Notes under the pieces: generated by a model
Databases searched by the model: none
The model's input: the letters and a program-made list of their open reading frames with translations, nothing else
What the model was told of the DNA's origin: nothing
Shown: positions 24,317 through 35,851 of the stretch, in pieces
Layout of the letters: the number at the start of each line of letters is the position of its first letter
Numbering within the stretch: position 1 is the stretch's first letter
Source: Chrysomallon squamiferum
Taxonomy: Eukaryota; Mollusca; Gastropoda; Neomphalida; Peltospiridae
Direction: 5' to 3'
Length of the DNA: 64,000 nt
Assembly (NCBI GenBank): GCA_012295275.1
Contig: CM022678.1
Span: forward strand, 222,767 to 286,766
Position numbers and translations under genes: made by a program

Positions 24317-24399
<83 letters not shown>
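24317..24399. repeat. (TA)n microsatellite
   Basis: About 83 bases of pure alternating TA, lying in the putative intron between the two minus-strand exons at 24081-24223 and 24405-24492. It yields spurious IYIYIY open frames. Confidence 0.98.
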
Positions 24400-24400
<1 letters not shown>

Positions 24401-24404
24401 CTAC

Positions 24405-24492
24405 CTGAAGTGTGTCGTCCCATCCAAATGTCACAATCCATCTGTGGATAAGGAATTTTAGTAAATGACTGACATTTTCCACTTTTCATACA
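24405..24492 (-). CDS. Candidate exon, uncharacterised minus-strand gene
   Basis: Acceptor ttatttcttcag and donor gtagttatat on the minus strand bound 88 nt that read CMKSGKCQSFTKIPYPQM, then DCDIWMGRHTS, and leave one base (phase 0 in, phase 1 out). The peptide has several cysteines, but no zinc-binding pattern could be confirmed. The phase out fits the acidic exon at 24223-24081. The upstream join to the exon at 25266 does not fit directly, so an intermediate exon would be needed. Confidence 0.4.
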
Positions 24493-24764
24493 CTGAAGAA
24501 ATAAAGTGACACAACTTTTTATAATATTATGAAAAACCTATAGAAATTAAGAATGTGCCTATGATCTGCTCATGAAAAAGGTAACAAATAGTAAAAATAA
24601 TAGTTTATTCTAATGTGGCAGTTTTGATATATCAGTTAGTGAGAACACATACACACCAATAAAGTTTATTAGGATTACTGATACATATAAGAACATAAAC
24701 AGAAAGAACATTACCTACACAAAATAATGCATCAAAAATGTTCAAAACTCTAATCTAAATTAAA

Positions 24765-25110
24765 GAGATTTATGTCACAGCATAAAAAGAAGGTCGATAT
24801 TGCTAATGTTGACTTACAGGAACACCCCCTGTGAAACCCGTGCTACTCTTAAGCTCAATTTTGTGAAACTAATTTCTATGCAGTTCCTAAGACTACATAC
24901 TAATATGGTTTATACCACATATAGAGATTTATGTCACAGCATTTAATTCTGTCTGGAAAAAGAAGTTCAATATTGCCAATGACGAGTTACATGTGCACAC
25001 TCTGGAAAAAACCCAATGCCCTTAAACCAAGTTTGTTGATGCACACGTCCATGCATTTTCTAAATGTGCTCTTATTATGGATTAGATGATATACAATTAT
25101 TTATGTTATA
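24765..25110 (+). repeat. Degenerate tandem repeat, period about 160-170 bp
   Basis: gagatttatgtcacagcat occurs at 24765 and 24924, with a diverged third start near 25094. The intervening sequence aligns loosely, with shared gatattgc, gtgctactcttaa/atgcccttaa and ctatgcagttcctaa/ccatgcattttctaa segments. No coding was seen. Confidence 0.6.
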
Positions 25111-25265
25111 GCATTTAAGTGTCTGTTAGTCACAACTGAAGTGGTTTATACAGTCCTTTATAGAAGCATCCCTAACAGTTTAGACCTTTGTTGTTAAATG
25201 TATTTTCAATAGCCAGACATAAGATTATGATACACTGTTTGAAATAGGATTAACTTTAAACTTAC

Positions 25266-25362
25266 GTGAATGGCTTTGATTCTTGAAATAGATTCTTATC
25301 ATTAACAGACTTCTGCTGCCATCTCCTTTTTATAACCAGTCTCGAAAAGGAACGACTGGGAT
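25266..25362 (-). CDS. Candidate exon, uncharacterised minus-strand gene
   Basis: Acceptor gtcttatttgtag and donor gtaagtttaaag on the minus strand bound 97 nt, fully open in one frame. It reads PSRSFSRLVIKRRWQQKS, then VNDKNLFQESKPF, and leaves AC. It is basic in its first half. No family was recognised. It is the most upstream candidate exon of the minus-strand gene at 23.2-25.4 kb and lies about 240-460 bp from the CpG-bearing plus-strand exon candidate, compatible with a divergent promoter. Confidence 0.4.
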
Positions 25363-25599
25363 CTACAAATAAGACAAATTTGCTCATTATCAAAAATGAT
25401 CAAAAATGAGGTAAATATATCTGATATATCTGGAAATAAAAATATTAGAAATGGTGATTAAGAATACAGTAAACAGGTAGTATAAAACTGAGCTAGCGAA
25501 CAATATGTCCGATGTGGAATGATACATAACAAACACCATATTTCTAAAATAAATTGCATTACATATTTGGAATTTTAATTTTGCTACAGATTTCAAACA

Positions 25600-25823
25600 C
25601 GTATGCGTTTTTTAATAATAAAAGTGAGAATGTTTCATACCTCTAAAATGTAAACTTTTATTGAAACTGCGAACTATTTGTTCGAAAGAACTGACGTGCG
25701 ATAAATTATTCACTGGAGTTATCGTTCGCTGGTTTCACAGCGGCTGGAATTGTTCGCTGCTTTATTTTAGTGGAATTTGCGTCACTTCGATAGTTTTGAG
25801 TTTTACTTCCTTTTCTACTGGAG
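25600..25823 (+). promoter_or_regulatory. Candidate promoter and 5' non-coding exon of the nSTAND3-ankyrin locus
   Basis: This stretch has more CpG than the surrounding DNA (for example gaactgacgtgcgataaatt and atcgttcgctgg). It ends in a consensus donor, ctggag followed by gtaagg at 25824. The plus-strand 5' exon family starts 1.2 kb downstream, and a minus-strand exon ends at 25362 on the other side. A role as first exon and shared promoter is inference. No TATA box or initiator could be fixed. Confidence 0.3.
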
Positions 25824-27068
25824 GTAAGGACAACATACTATATTGTTTTTCGTAGTGATGTTGATTCTTTATTTCTTTCACAGTACAAAAAATGTGTTTT
25901 ATTTTATTTTATTTTATTTATAAATCCCAAATATCATAAAAAAATAATTTTGTTGGCACTATAATCCAAGGGGTATATAATATATAAACCAAAGCAATTT
26001 AGTTTTTAAATACAGTAGTTAAAAAAACAAAACAACATATTACAATGAAAACTGTTTTCAAAATGGTCTTTTAAGACCTAAACAAGTAGTTAAACATTAA
26101 AGAAGTAACTGTGAACATTGCACGTGTGTGTATGTTATTAACATAATTTTTCGAAGTAAAAACAATAATGGATATACATCATGATCATCATGATGCTATA
26201 TTTTTGGGGTCAGTGCCTACAAATAAATGTATCTAGTCATCATATCTTGCCTATATAGACTGTCAAAGTTCTTTATATTGCTGACATTGGTGTTCAACTA
26301 ATGGATTGAGTGATAAAACAAGTTTACTGAGATAATTAATTACTACATACTACAAACCTCAAAACAAGATCCAAAATGCCTCATTCCTTGCCTGCTCAGT
26401 AGTACAAGCGACTAGTAAAACTATACTGAGTTATAAAAATGTGTTTTGTTTGTTTGTTGTTGTTTTTTTGTTTTTGTTTTTTTAATGTATCATAATCAAG
26501 TATTAAGAAATGAATTAATAATAACAACAATAATTATAGTAACAATAATAGTTTTAGTCACACACATGTAATGTACCTTTATAAGTCTTAGACAAATTGT
26601 AATCCTTCATAGATGCACATACAACAGATGACCCATAATAAAACAGTACACAGAAGCACATTGCATTTCTCGATAGTTATTTTGATTTTCTCCCTATCTA
26701 GTTCATTTTATTTTCTTGATATCTAGTAATTTTGATTTTCTTCATATCTAAGTATTTGGATTTCCTCAGTAGAGAGAAGCTTTTGTAAAAAAAAAACAAA
26801 AAAACCCCATGAATAATGATGTAGTAACAGTTTGACACATTTCCTTTTTATTAACTGAAATTCTGTGTAGGAAAAGATAAAGTAATTCACCAGTGAAACT
26901 AAACACACCAACAATTTGGATATGGAAAGACTTCCAAGACTGTTTGAGAAAAGAAAATGTTTAATGTATATTTTATGTATTTTATTTTATTTTCTAAATG
27001 AAAATTGACACATGTATTAATAATACATAAAATCTGAAAACATCTGTTTTGTTTTGTTCTGTTGACAG

Positions 27069-27149
27069 GACTGAAGAGTTGTATGACCAGTGAGAGACAA
27101 CTGGTTTAACATACAACAGCTAAAATCTAAAGATGGGTTAAAGTGAGTT
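27069..27149 (+). other. Candidate 5' non-coding exon U1 with short upstream ORF
   Basis: Acceptor ttctgttgacag and donor gtaagtaagta bound 81 nt with no long open frame. It contains ATG at 27083 starting an 8-codon ORF, MTSERQLV then TAA. The related exons at 27798 and 30122 keep the same start and stop with MVSDRQLV. Probably a 5' UTR exon of the downstream gene, by position. Confidence 0.5.
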
Positions 27150-27797
27150 GTAAGTAAGTAAATGTTTTGAGAGTAAGGTATTCATGTGTATATGTGATTC
27201 TGCAGCAAGTTTTATAATGAACAACAACAAAGAGAGGTGAGGAATAATTCAGTAAATTATTTATGAATGTGAATTCATCTCTATTACAGTGTTAAACTTA
27301 TGTTTATGTCTCTAAATCACAGCAGAGATTCACTCAGTATTTTATGAAGAGTATGTTTTCACCTGGTTCAGATACAAAATGGTTATACAAATCTTTTTGA
27401 TTGTCAAACTTGTGAAATCAGATAATTTTTCCAGTGAGAACAGAGGAGGCATGCTATCTTATTAAAAATATACTAGCAAATTGTGCTGATCTATAATTTT
27501 TGTTGCATTATATTTGATTCGTATAATTTTATTTTGTAAACTACCAGATCCATGTATATTGATAATAAAAAAATTGTATTTTTGGATCAGTTTTCAGTCT
27601 GTTAATGATTTTTGAAAAATGACAGTTATAATGGATTTATTTTTAATTTTATTAATTTTTTTTCTTGGCCTTTAATATCTTCTCTTTTTTTAAATGACAG
27701 TCTTTTATAATAATAATAATAATAAAAAATGTATTACTTGACAATATTAATTTAAGAAACAAGGTAAATCAGTGTGTAAGTTTTGTATTGTTGACAG

Positions 27798-27874
27798 GAC
27801 AGAAGAGTTGTATGGTCAGTGACAGACAACTGGTTTAACATACAACTAACATCTAATGATCTGAAACAAAGCAA
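27798..27874 (+). other. Candidate 5' non-coding exon U2 with short upstream ORF
   Basis: Acceptor attgttgacag and donor gtaagtaaat bound 77 nt related to U1. The ORF from ATG at 27812 reads MVSDRQLV and stops. It shares gaagagttgtatg and gacaactggtttaac with the other copies. Confidence 0.5.
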
Positions 27875-29473
27875 GTAAGTAAATCTATTATTTGATTAAA
27901 TTACATTTACACACAAGCAGAAACAGACACATAAACACACATACATGTACACATTTCAAATACAAGTGTAATGAAAGTGATTGTTAGTAAGAATAGTAAA
28001 ATTTAATACTATTACAATGTACAATACAAGACTGATAAAACTTCAGTTGCCAGGTTTTATTGAAGAAAAAAAAAAATCATTTTTGTTATAGTAATTTTAC
28101 TTATAATACTTTCTTTAAAATTTCTAACTTTAGCAGTTTTAAAACTTTACATAAAATATCTTACAAGATTTGGAATGAAGAATGTAGCAGATTATCGAAA
28201 ACTGAAGTTAGCTAAGTATCAGAGAAATAGAGAAACATTATCCATCTAATATTTATTTAACAGCTATCACAGACTTGTCATCCTGTTTTGAAATGATACA
28301 CAAAGTGATAATGATCTATTCCAAAACTTTAAGAAATTCTTATGGTACTAAATTCATTACAATATAGTTAAATTGAATACAAATTAATATGAGTAAAAGA
28401 AAAAAATGAGAACACAGGAGAGTATAATATACATCTGGAAAAATGTTTAGCATTCCAGTATTATAAGAATGTTTTTATCACAAACTGTCACATAATTAGT
28501 CCTATTTAACACTAATAACAAATCATTCCAAAGTGTGGAGCTGCAGAGTTTATAAAATAGTTTAAGAAATTGTTTTAGAGAGAAAATGTTACTTTAAGTC
28601 TCTAGATTACATCTGTAGTTAAAGATTCAGTGATAAGTAAACATTCAACTGACTTCAACATCTGACTCGTCTTTACAGTTAAATGTTGGATTTGTCAAAT
28701 AATCAACTAATGTCATTTCCTGTGCAAAGCTGATTCCACTTCCATTCTATAGAAAATGTTGGGTGATAAAACAAATTTACTGAGACAATGAATTACTACA
28801 TACTACAAACCTCAACACTGGACCCAAAATACCACAGTACTTGCTTGGTCAATAGTTTTAGAGAGTATTAAAAAGTATACTGAGTTATAAACAAGTTTGT
28901 TTGAATGTTTCTAAACCAAATGAAATTAATAATAACAACAACAGTAATAATTATAATCGTGGTTTCACACACCAGTAAGTTATAATGTCATCATATTGTA
29001 AACTGACACACATGTACATAAACTGGATGACCCTGCACTAAAACACTACACAGAAGTGCATTGAGTTTCTCTATAGTTATTTAGTTTTTCTCACTCAAGG
29101 TCATTATACTTTCTTCCTATTTAATCATTTGAATTTTTGTGATATCTAAGTATTTTAATTTTTGTCAACAGAAATAAAAAAATGAAATGTATAATAAAAG
29201 AATGTGTAGTAAATGTGACAAATTTCCTGTTTTTTAACTGAAAAGGAAAAGGTGAAATCATTTCGTCAATGAAATTAAACATAACAACAATTTTGATATG
29301 GAAAGACTTCTAAGATTTCATCCTGTATCTTATAATTACAGCTGTTTCAGTTTTTGTTCTTGTTGCTGTTGTTTTACAAAAGAAAATGTTTTTATTGTAT
29401 TATAATTGAATTTATTTATTCTATTTTCTAAATAATTTGAAAAATTCTATATTTTGTTTTGTTCTATTGACAG

Positions 29474-29552
29474 ACTGAAGAATTCTTGGTCAGTGACAGA
29501 CATCTGGTTTAAGATACAACAACTAAAGTCTAAAGATGGGTTAAACTGAGTT
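29474..29552 (+). other. Candidate 5' non-coding exon U1', upstream ORF lost
   Basis: Acceptor ttctattgacag and donor gtaagtaaat bound 79 nt homologous to U1. The tatg of the other copies is here tcttgg, so the upstream start codon is missing. The rest of the exon and the splice sites are kept. Confidence 0.5.
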
Positions 29553-30121
29553 GTAAGTAAATGTTTTGAGAATAATGTATTGATGTATATATGTGATTCT
29601 GCAGTCAGTTTTATAATAAAGAACAACACACATGAGTGAGGAGTAATTCAGTAAATTATAAATGTGAATTCAACACTATTGTAGTGTTAACTTGTCTATA
29701 TACAAATCTATGATGTGACTGAAACAAGTCTAGTGTTACAAATATACTAGTAAGTACTGCTCATGTATTTTTTTTAAAGTTCATGGTTCTTTATTGTATT
29801 ACATTTGATTCATATAATTTTACTTTGTAACTAACCAGATCTATGTTCATTGATAATAAATAAATAAATAAAATTCTATTTTAGCAATCTAATAATGTTT
29901 TGGTATTTTGAAAAGTGGCAATTATAATGGATTGTATTTTTAATACTAACAAGTTTTTATTTTTCTTCTTGGAAGTTAATTTATTTTTATTTAAACTAAT
30001 ATTTTGGGAAAACAAGAGCAATTTTTTGATAATAATAGGAGAAGAAAATGTAATACTTGACAATATTAATTTAAGAAACAAGGTAAATCAGTGTGTAAGT
30101 TTTGTACTGTTCTGTTGACAG

Positions 30122-30206
30122 GACAGAAGAGTTGTATGGTCAGTGACAGACAACTGGTTTAACACACAAAAGCTAGTGTTTAGAAATGGGTTAAACTGAA
30201 CTGGAA
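30122..30206 (+). other. Candidate 5' non-coding exon U2' with short upstream ORF
   Basis: Acceptor ttctgttgacag and a shifted but consensus-like donor (ctggaa followed by gtaagg) bound about 85 nt. ATG at 30136 starts MVSDRQLV and a stop, the same product as in U2. It lies about 520 bp upstream of the first coding start exon. Confidence 0.5.
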
Positions 30207-30729
30207 GTAAGGAAATGTTCTGTTTGATTAAATTAGTTACATTTACACACAAACAGAAGCATAAATATACCCAGTCAAATTAAAGTGTAATAAATGTGAC
30301 AGTCATGAAAAATTAAAACAGTTTAATATTATAAGTGTACAATGTCAGAGAAAGTCTGATGAAACTTCAGGAAAAAGAAACATGAAAGTGTGTATGCACT
30401 TTAAATAAGATAAATTAGACTTCAATTTATTTAACTGAATTCTGATGACATGATTTTACCTGTGTTAAGTGGTTAGAATTAGTTTTTGACTTTTCTGTGT
30501 GTATGCAGACAGACCAACGTGTTTTCAGTATGAAAAATGTGTTAAATGTAAAGCTGATGTCTACAAACCTAAATTAATAGCAATGCAGTAGTTTTCATGA
30601 ACTCTTGTTACATTGCACAGGTTTACTCATTTCCAGTGATTTTATACAAATGTTCTGATGATATCTTTCATATATATTTCTAATGTTCAGGTAAATTTGG
30701 AATAGCACTAGTAAATATGTGTGTTTCAG

Positions 30730-30852
30730 GTTGACTATGTCGCTTCGACAAAGCAGCAGAACAGCTGAGAAACACAGCAACCCAGAGCCAGAACCTGGCC
30801 CAGTCAGCCCATCACCACCTCAGAACAAGGAAAAAAACAAATCCAAAACAAG
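30730..30852 (+). CDS. Start exon copy S1, intact
   Basis: Acceptor tatgtgtgtttcag and donor gtaattaatt bound 123 nt. ATG at 30737 opens MSLRQSSRTAEKHSNPEPEP, then GPVSPSPPQNKEKNKSKT plus AG (phase 2). The phase matches the exon at 54951, where AG plus C completes a serine codon. The peptide is basic, proline-rich and probably disordered, with no recognised domain. It would be the N-terminus of the nSTAND3-ankyrin protein when this copy is used. It is identical in coding sequence to copy S7 at 46856. Use of this particular copy means splicing over 24 kb to the next common exon. Confidence 0.6.
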
Positions 30853-33212
30853 GTAATTAATTACAACGAAGTTTTTATCAACAGCATTGTGATCACTGCT
30901 TTCATATCCATTTTTATATAAAAACTCATATTAATATTAGCCTTTTATTATTTAAAAAAATATTTTAATGATTTATTTTTGTAAAAAAAATTAAAAACTA
31001 CAGTATACAAAGCTACAGTATCACTATGAGTATTACTTATATAACATAATTTAGTACAGTTGACAAAACTAAGAATATAACTTAGTAAAACTATTCACAT
31101 GTTATGTTATTTTGATAAGTAAAAATATAACTAGGTAAAAATATTCAGAAGTTATATTTATGTATTATTTTTATAACATAATTTAGTGCATTGACAAAAC
31201 AAAGAATTATAACTTAGTAAAAGTAATGAGAAATTATAATTTTATTGCTTATGTAGCATATTTCACTAATAAGACAGACAAGACTAAGATTGATTGGGAT
31301 TGATTCTAATATTATTTATAGGAATCCATGCATGAATCTGAATCCTGAACTGTGAAGTGACCCATGTGTGACTGTTCTATATGTTTTAAACATTATTATT
31401 TACAAATTGTTATATCTCAACTGAAAAATGTTTTTTTTCAAGAAATAATATGCTTTGAAGTTTGAAAATCAAAGATGAAAGTGTGTCTGCACTTTCAATA
31501 AGACAAAGTTGTTTATCACTTATTTAACTGAATTCTGATGACAAAATTTCAATATTTCAATATACTGTTTAGTTTTGATAGTAAATTATAAACAGTAAAA
31601 AATAGTTTTTGTATTTGTAATAATAGAATATTTCAATGTATTGTTTATGTTATTAATGATAAATTCTAAACTGACAATAGTATTGTTTACATTTGGAACA
31701 ATACACTTGTTTCAATATATTGTTTATTCTCTCTTCGGAATTACTAAATTGAAAGTTTTAAAATTTATATTGATAATGAATTAGCAATTTAAAGTCTTTG
31801 TGGCCTTTTTTTTTGTTTCACAGTAAAAAGCAAAAACACACACTGGTTACTGTTTGATTATTTCATCATGACCATTATAATTATTCTTGTTTTTCTGTTA
31901 TACATTTTAAAACTGTAAAGTAATGTATATTTCATACAGACAAAACATTTTTTAAATCATACATTGTTATATTTAATAATACTTTTAACAAATAATAGAT
32001 TGTATTAATATTGTATGCTGTCCTTGCAGATACAAACATTTAAAAACAAAAATAAGCTTGTGAGATATAAATTTAAAAAATAATACAACTTGTACGACAA
32101 ACAGTAAATATTATATCTTGCTGTGCAAATGTTCATTTAGGAGTAGAAGATAATTTAATTTGCAAGTTGAAAACTGAAACTTTTCTGTTTTCTCTACATG
32201 TTTTATATATAACAGAAAACACATCAGGTTGTTATTACTACTTTTCGGTCAGACACTTCAATCTGAACAACATGCACACATCACCCATTCTGACTAAAGG
32301 AGACAAGTCCACATTTTGAGATATGAAGATGTGTGGCATCCACATGAAATATGGTCAGAGACAGATTAAAAATCAGCCTGTCACTTACTTAACATAATTT
32401 AGTAGAATCCACAAAACCAAGAATACAACTTGGTCAAAGTGTTCACATGTTATGTTATATTGATAAGTAAGAATAAAATTATATTTATATTTTTATAACA
32501 TAATTTAGTACAGTTGACAAAACTTAGAATATAACTTAGTAAAACTGTTCATGTTACATTTATATTTGTTTTGTTTATATAAAATAATTTAGTACAATCC
32601 ACAAAACTAAGTGTATAGCTAAATTAGAATATAACTTGGTAAAACTGTTCACATGTTATATTTATATTTGTATTGTTTATATGACAAAGTAAGAGGACAG
32701 ACAAAACAAAGAGTGGAATTGATTCTATTATTTATATGATGTTGTGCATAAATCTGAACCGAGAACTATGTGAACTCATTCAGCTGTGATTGTTTTGAAG
32801 ATTATTATTTAAAATTATGTTACCAGAGATGCTTTTTCAAGAAATAATATGCATGAATGAAAATCAAACATGAAAGTGTGTACACACAGTAAATAAGATA
32901 AAATTGACACTTATTTAACTGAATTTTACCTGTGTTATTGCTGTTAAGTGTTTAAAATTTGTTTTCATCTTTTCTTCATGTATGCAGGCTGATCAACATG
33001 TGTGTTTTTTGTATGAAAAATACATTAAATGGAAAGTTGATGTCACCAAATCTAAAATAATGTCAATGCAGTAATTTTCACAGACTTTATTTAGATCTCA
33101 CAGATTTAGTCATTTCCGGTGATTTTAGAGAAATGTTCTGTTGATAGCTTTCATGTATATTTGTAATGTTTAGGTAAACTTGGAATAGCACTAGTAAATA
33201 TGTGTGTTTCAG

Positions 33213-33334
33213 GTTGACTATGTCCCTTTGACAAAGCAGCAGAACAGCTGAGAAACACAGCAACACAGACACAGAACCTGGCCCAGTCAGCCCATCACCA
33301 CCTCAGAACAAAAAAAAAAAAAATCCAAAACAAG
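33213..33334 (+). pseudogene. Start exon copy S2, early stop
   Basis: Splice sites are kept, but the start reads ATG TCC CTT TGA (ATG at 33220), so only three codons are open. The downstream part has further changes (aacacagacacag, and a long A run). Splicing would still be possible, with translation from a later ATG. Confidence 0.7.
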
Positions 33335-35727
33335 GTAATTAATGACAACGAAGTTTTTTTATCAACAGCATTGTGATCACTGCTTTCATATCCATTTTTA
33401 TATAAAAAACTCATATTAATATTAGCCTTTTATTATTTAAACAAATATTTTAATAATTTATTTTTGTAAAAAAATTAAAAACTACAGTATACAAAGCTAC
33501 AGTATCACTATGAGTATTACTTAAATAACATAATTTAGTACAGTTGACAAAACTAAGAATATAACTTAGTAAAACTATTCACATGTTATGTTATTTTGAT
33601 AAGTAAAAATATAACTTTGTAAAAATATTCAGAAGTTATATTTATGTATTATTTTTTTACAACATAATTTAGTACACTGACAAGACAAAGAATTATAACT
33701 TAGTAAAACTAATGAGAAATTATAATTTTATTGCTTATGTAGCATATTTCACTAATAAGACAGACAAGACTAAGATTGATTGGGATTGATTCTAATATTA
33801 TTTATATGAATCCACGCATGAATCTGAATCCTGAACTGTGAAGTGACCCATGTATGATTGTTCTACATGTTTTAAACATTATTATTTACAAATTGTTATA
33901 TCTCAACTGAAAAATGTTTTTTCAAGAAATAATATCTTGTGAAGTTTGAAAATCAAAGATGAAAGTGTGTCCGCACTTTCAATAAGACAAAGTTGTTTAT
34001 CACTTATTTAACTGAATTCTGATGACAAAATTTCAATATTTCAATATACTGTTTAGTTTTGATAGAAAATTATAAACAGTTAAAAATAATTTTTGTATTT
34101 GTAATAATAGAATATTTCAATGTTATTATTAAATTCTAAACTGACAATTTATGTTTATTTGGAACAAATGATAAATTCTAATGATAAACTGACAATAGTA
34201 TTGTTTACATTTGGAACAATACACTTGTTTCAATATATTGTTTATTCTCTCTTCTGAATTACTAAATTGAAAGTTTTAAAATTTATATTGATAATGAATT
34301 AGCAATTTAAAGTCTTTGTGGCCTTTTTGTTTCACAGTAAAGCAAAACACACACTGGTTACTGTTTGATTATTTCATCATGACCATTATAATTATTCTTG
34401 TTTTTCTGTTATACATTTTAAAACTGTAAAGTAATGTATATTTCATACAGACAAAACATTTTTTAAATCATACATTGTTATATTTAATAATACTTTTAAC
34501 AAATAATATTAATATTGTATTAATATTGTATGCTGTCCTTGCAGATACAAACATTTAAAAACAAAAATAAGCTTGTGAGATATAAATTTAAAAAATAATA
34601 CAACTTGTACGACAAACAGTAAATATTATATTTTGCTGTGCAAATGTTCATTTAGGAGTAGAAGATAATTTAATTTGCAAGTTGAAAACTGAAACTTTTC
34701 TGTTTTCTCTACATGTTTTATATATAACAGAAAACACATCAGGTTGTTATTACTACTTTTCGGTCAGACACTTCAATCTGAACAACATGCACACATCACC
34801 CATTCTGACTAAAGGAGACAAGTCCACATTTTGAGATATGAAGATGTGTGGCATCCACATGAAATATGCTCAGTGACAGATGAAAAATCAGCCTGTCACT
34901 TACTTAACATAATTTAGTAGAATCCACAAAACGAAGAATATAACTTGGTCAAAGTGTTCACATGTTATGTTATATTGATAAGTAAGAATAAAATTATATT
35001 TATATTTTTATAACATAATTTAGTACAGTTGACAAAACTTAGAATATAACTTGGTAAAACTGTTCATGTTATATTTATATTTGTTTTGTTTATATAAAAT
35101 AATTTAGTACAATCCACAAAACTAAGTGTATAGCTAAATTAGAATATAACTTGGTAAAACTGTTCACATGTTATATTTATATTTGTATTGTTTATATGAC
35201 AAAGTAAGAGGACAGACAAAACAAAGAGTGGAATTGATTCTATTATTTATATGATGTTGTGCATAAATCTGAACTGAGAACTATGTGAACTCATTCAGCT
35301 GTGATTGTTTTGAAGATTATTATTTAAAATTATGTTACCAGAGATGCTTTTTCAAGAAATAATATGCATGAATGAAAATCAAACATGAAAGTGTGTACAC
35401 ACAGTAAATAAGATAAAATTGACACTTATTTAACTGAATTTTACCTGTGTTATTGCTGTTAAGTGTTTAAAATTTGTTTTCATCTTTTCTTCATGTATGC
35501 AGGCTGATCAACATGTGTGTTTTTTGTATGAAAAATACATTAAATGGAAAGTTGATGTCACCAAATCTAAAATAATGTCAATGCAGTAATTTTCACAGAC
35601 TTTATTTAGATCTCACAGATTTAGTCATTTCCGGTGATTTGAGAGAAATATTCTGTTGATAGCTTTCATGTATATTTGTAATGTTTAGGTAAACTTGGAA
35701 TAGCACTAGTAAATATGTGTGTTTCAG

Positions 35728-35851
35728 GTTGACTATGTCCCTTTGACAAAGCAGCAGAACAGCTGAGAAACACAGCAACACAGACACAGAACCTGGCCCA
35801 GTCAGCCCATCACCACCTCAGAACAAGGAAAAAAAAAAAATCCAAAACAAG
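35728..35851 (+). pseudogene. Start exon copy S3, early stop
   Basis: Same nonsense change as S2 (ATG at 35735, stop after three codons) and the same aacacagacacag variant, so S2 and S3 share a recent ancestor. Acceptor and gtaatt donor are intact. Confidence 0.7.

Larger units (their letters stand above)
26270..27950 (+). repeat. Left copy of an older 2.3-2.45-kb tandem duplication
   Basis: Segments such as tactacatactacaaacctc (26341), the cagaag-cattg block (26651) and gatatggaaagacttc (about 26918) recur in the same order at 28794, 29052 and 29297. The duplication carries two 5' exon candidates (27069 and 27798). It is more diverged than the main array further right. Confidence 0.85.
28700..30270 (+). 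repeat. Right copy of the older tandem duplication
   Basis: Collinear with 26270-27950 (see the anchors listed for the left copy). It carries the second pair of 5' exon candidates at 29474 and 30122. It runs directly into the 2475-bp array. Confidence 0.85.

Noticed and set aside
24228-24489. Two minus-strand frames with long IYIYIY stretches
   Set aside because: They run through the (TA)n microsatellite. Only the part before the donor at 24405 is kept as an exon candidate.
29915-30118. Plus- and minus-strand frames of about 66 codons near 30 kb
   Set aside because: AT-rich translations (F/L/N/K-rich) within the 5' duplicated region, with no supporting features.
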